DNA from: Microscillaceae bacterium
Lineage (GTDB): Bacteria > Bacteroidota > Bacteroidia > Cytophagales > Microscillaceae
NCBI GenBank assembly: GCA_003449595.1
Contig: DMHB01000186.1
Coordinates: 1 to 6,350, forward strand
Length of the DNA: 6,350 nt
Direction of reading: 5' to 3'
Shown piece after piece: positions 6,109 to 6,350 of this stretch. How positions within the stretch are numbered: position 1 is the first letter of the stretch; every line of letters starts with the position of its first letter. The translations under genes were made by a program, and so were the position numbers. The notes below the pieces were generated by a model. That model did not search any database. It was not told the DNA's origin and saw only the letters and a program-made list of their open reading frames with translations.

Positions 6109-6350
6109 AAGCTACCGCAGAGATATATCAACAATTGCTTACACATTTTGGTGAGCAGCATATCCTAAGGCTTGAAACCAATAATTTCGAGCCTTACATA
6201 ATTGTAGCTACTGAACACTTAGCCGAAGTGGCTTCTTTTTTATTTAGCACCGAGGGGCTTTACTTTGATTTCTTATCCTGCCTTACAGCCGTCGATAATG
6301 GTGTAGAAGCCGCCACTATAGAACTAATTGACCACGGGTCTTCTATTGAT
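6105..6350 (+). CDS. nuoC: NADH-quinone oxidoreductase subunit C (3' partial)
   Basis: The first 82 codons of the 30-kDa subunit of respiratory complex I, which sits in the peripheral arm at the cytoplasmic face of the inner membrane. The frame starts at ATG 6105, overlapping the marR stop (ATGA), and is open to the right edge. The identifying stretch is LYFDFLSCLTAVDNG (residues 52-66) followed by a strand TIELI (71-75), which matches the conserved NuoC core of the form FD.L..LTAVD. The first 50 residues (helix, strand PYIIVATEHLAEVASFL) also fit a NuoC N-terminus. Just after the core, the usual YHLYSI-like stretch reads DHGSSI, a noticeable divergence. nuoA and nuoB, which normally precede nuoC, are not upstream. 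I am fairly sure of the family; whether the product works in a standard complex I depends on the genes beyond the edge. Confidence 0.8.
   Translation, partial: MKATAEIYQQLLTHFGEQHILRLETNNFEPYIIVATEHLAEVASFLFSTEGLYFDFLSCLTAVDNGVEAATIELIDHGSSID

Overview
This window reads as a piece of chromosome from a gliding-type or environmental Bacteroidota, most likely near the Cytophagia or Saprospiria. The taxonomic reasoning rests on four points. The left-edge gene has the PD40 propeller / regulatory-like / OmpA order typical of the phylum. Start codons lack Shine-Dalgarno sequences and sit behind A/T-rich leaders. Several upstream regions carry TAnnTTTG, the Bacteroidota -7 promoter box. The methyltransferase, MarR and NuoC proteins look like Bacteroidota versions of their families. 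There are no RNA genes, insertion sequences, CRISPR arrays or obvious signs of recent transfer. It looks like ordinary core chromosome with one unusual protein.

Layout, left to right. (1) Positions 3-1376 (+) hold the 3' part of an outer-membrane/periplasmic OmpA-family protein that runs off the left edge. (2) It converges, across 38 bp, on an MsbA-like ABC exporter at 1415-3250 (-). (3) The 3251-3617 interval holds a candidate promoter for the exporter and a doubtful short ORF (3413-3598) whose coding signal appears to change frame part-way. (4) Positions 3618-4634 (+) encode a 338-residue protein that I read as a coiled coil plus a degenerate SpoIIE/PPM phosphatase-like domain with most of its metal-binding acidic residues missing. 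(5) It converges, with only 6 bp between stop codons, on a class I SAM-dependent methyltransferase of the RlmI-like group at 4641-5540 (-). (6) A 91-bp divergent promoter region with A/T-rich palindromes separates that gene from a MarR-family regulator at 5632-6108 (+). (7) The regulator's stop codon overlaps by 4 nt the start of nuoC, a complex I subunit truncated by the right edge.

The genes do not form one pathway. Only marR-nuoC and perhaps the short ORF plus the SpoIIE-like gene look co-transcribed. Two themes recur: the cell envelope (OmpA-family protein, MsbA-like exporter) and respiration under a possible MarR switch. The two points most worth following are the apparent pseudophosphatase and the placement of nuoC directly behind a MarR regulator instead of behind nuoA-nuoB.
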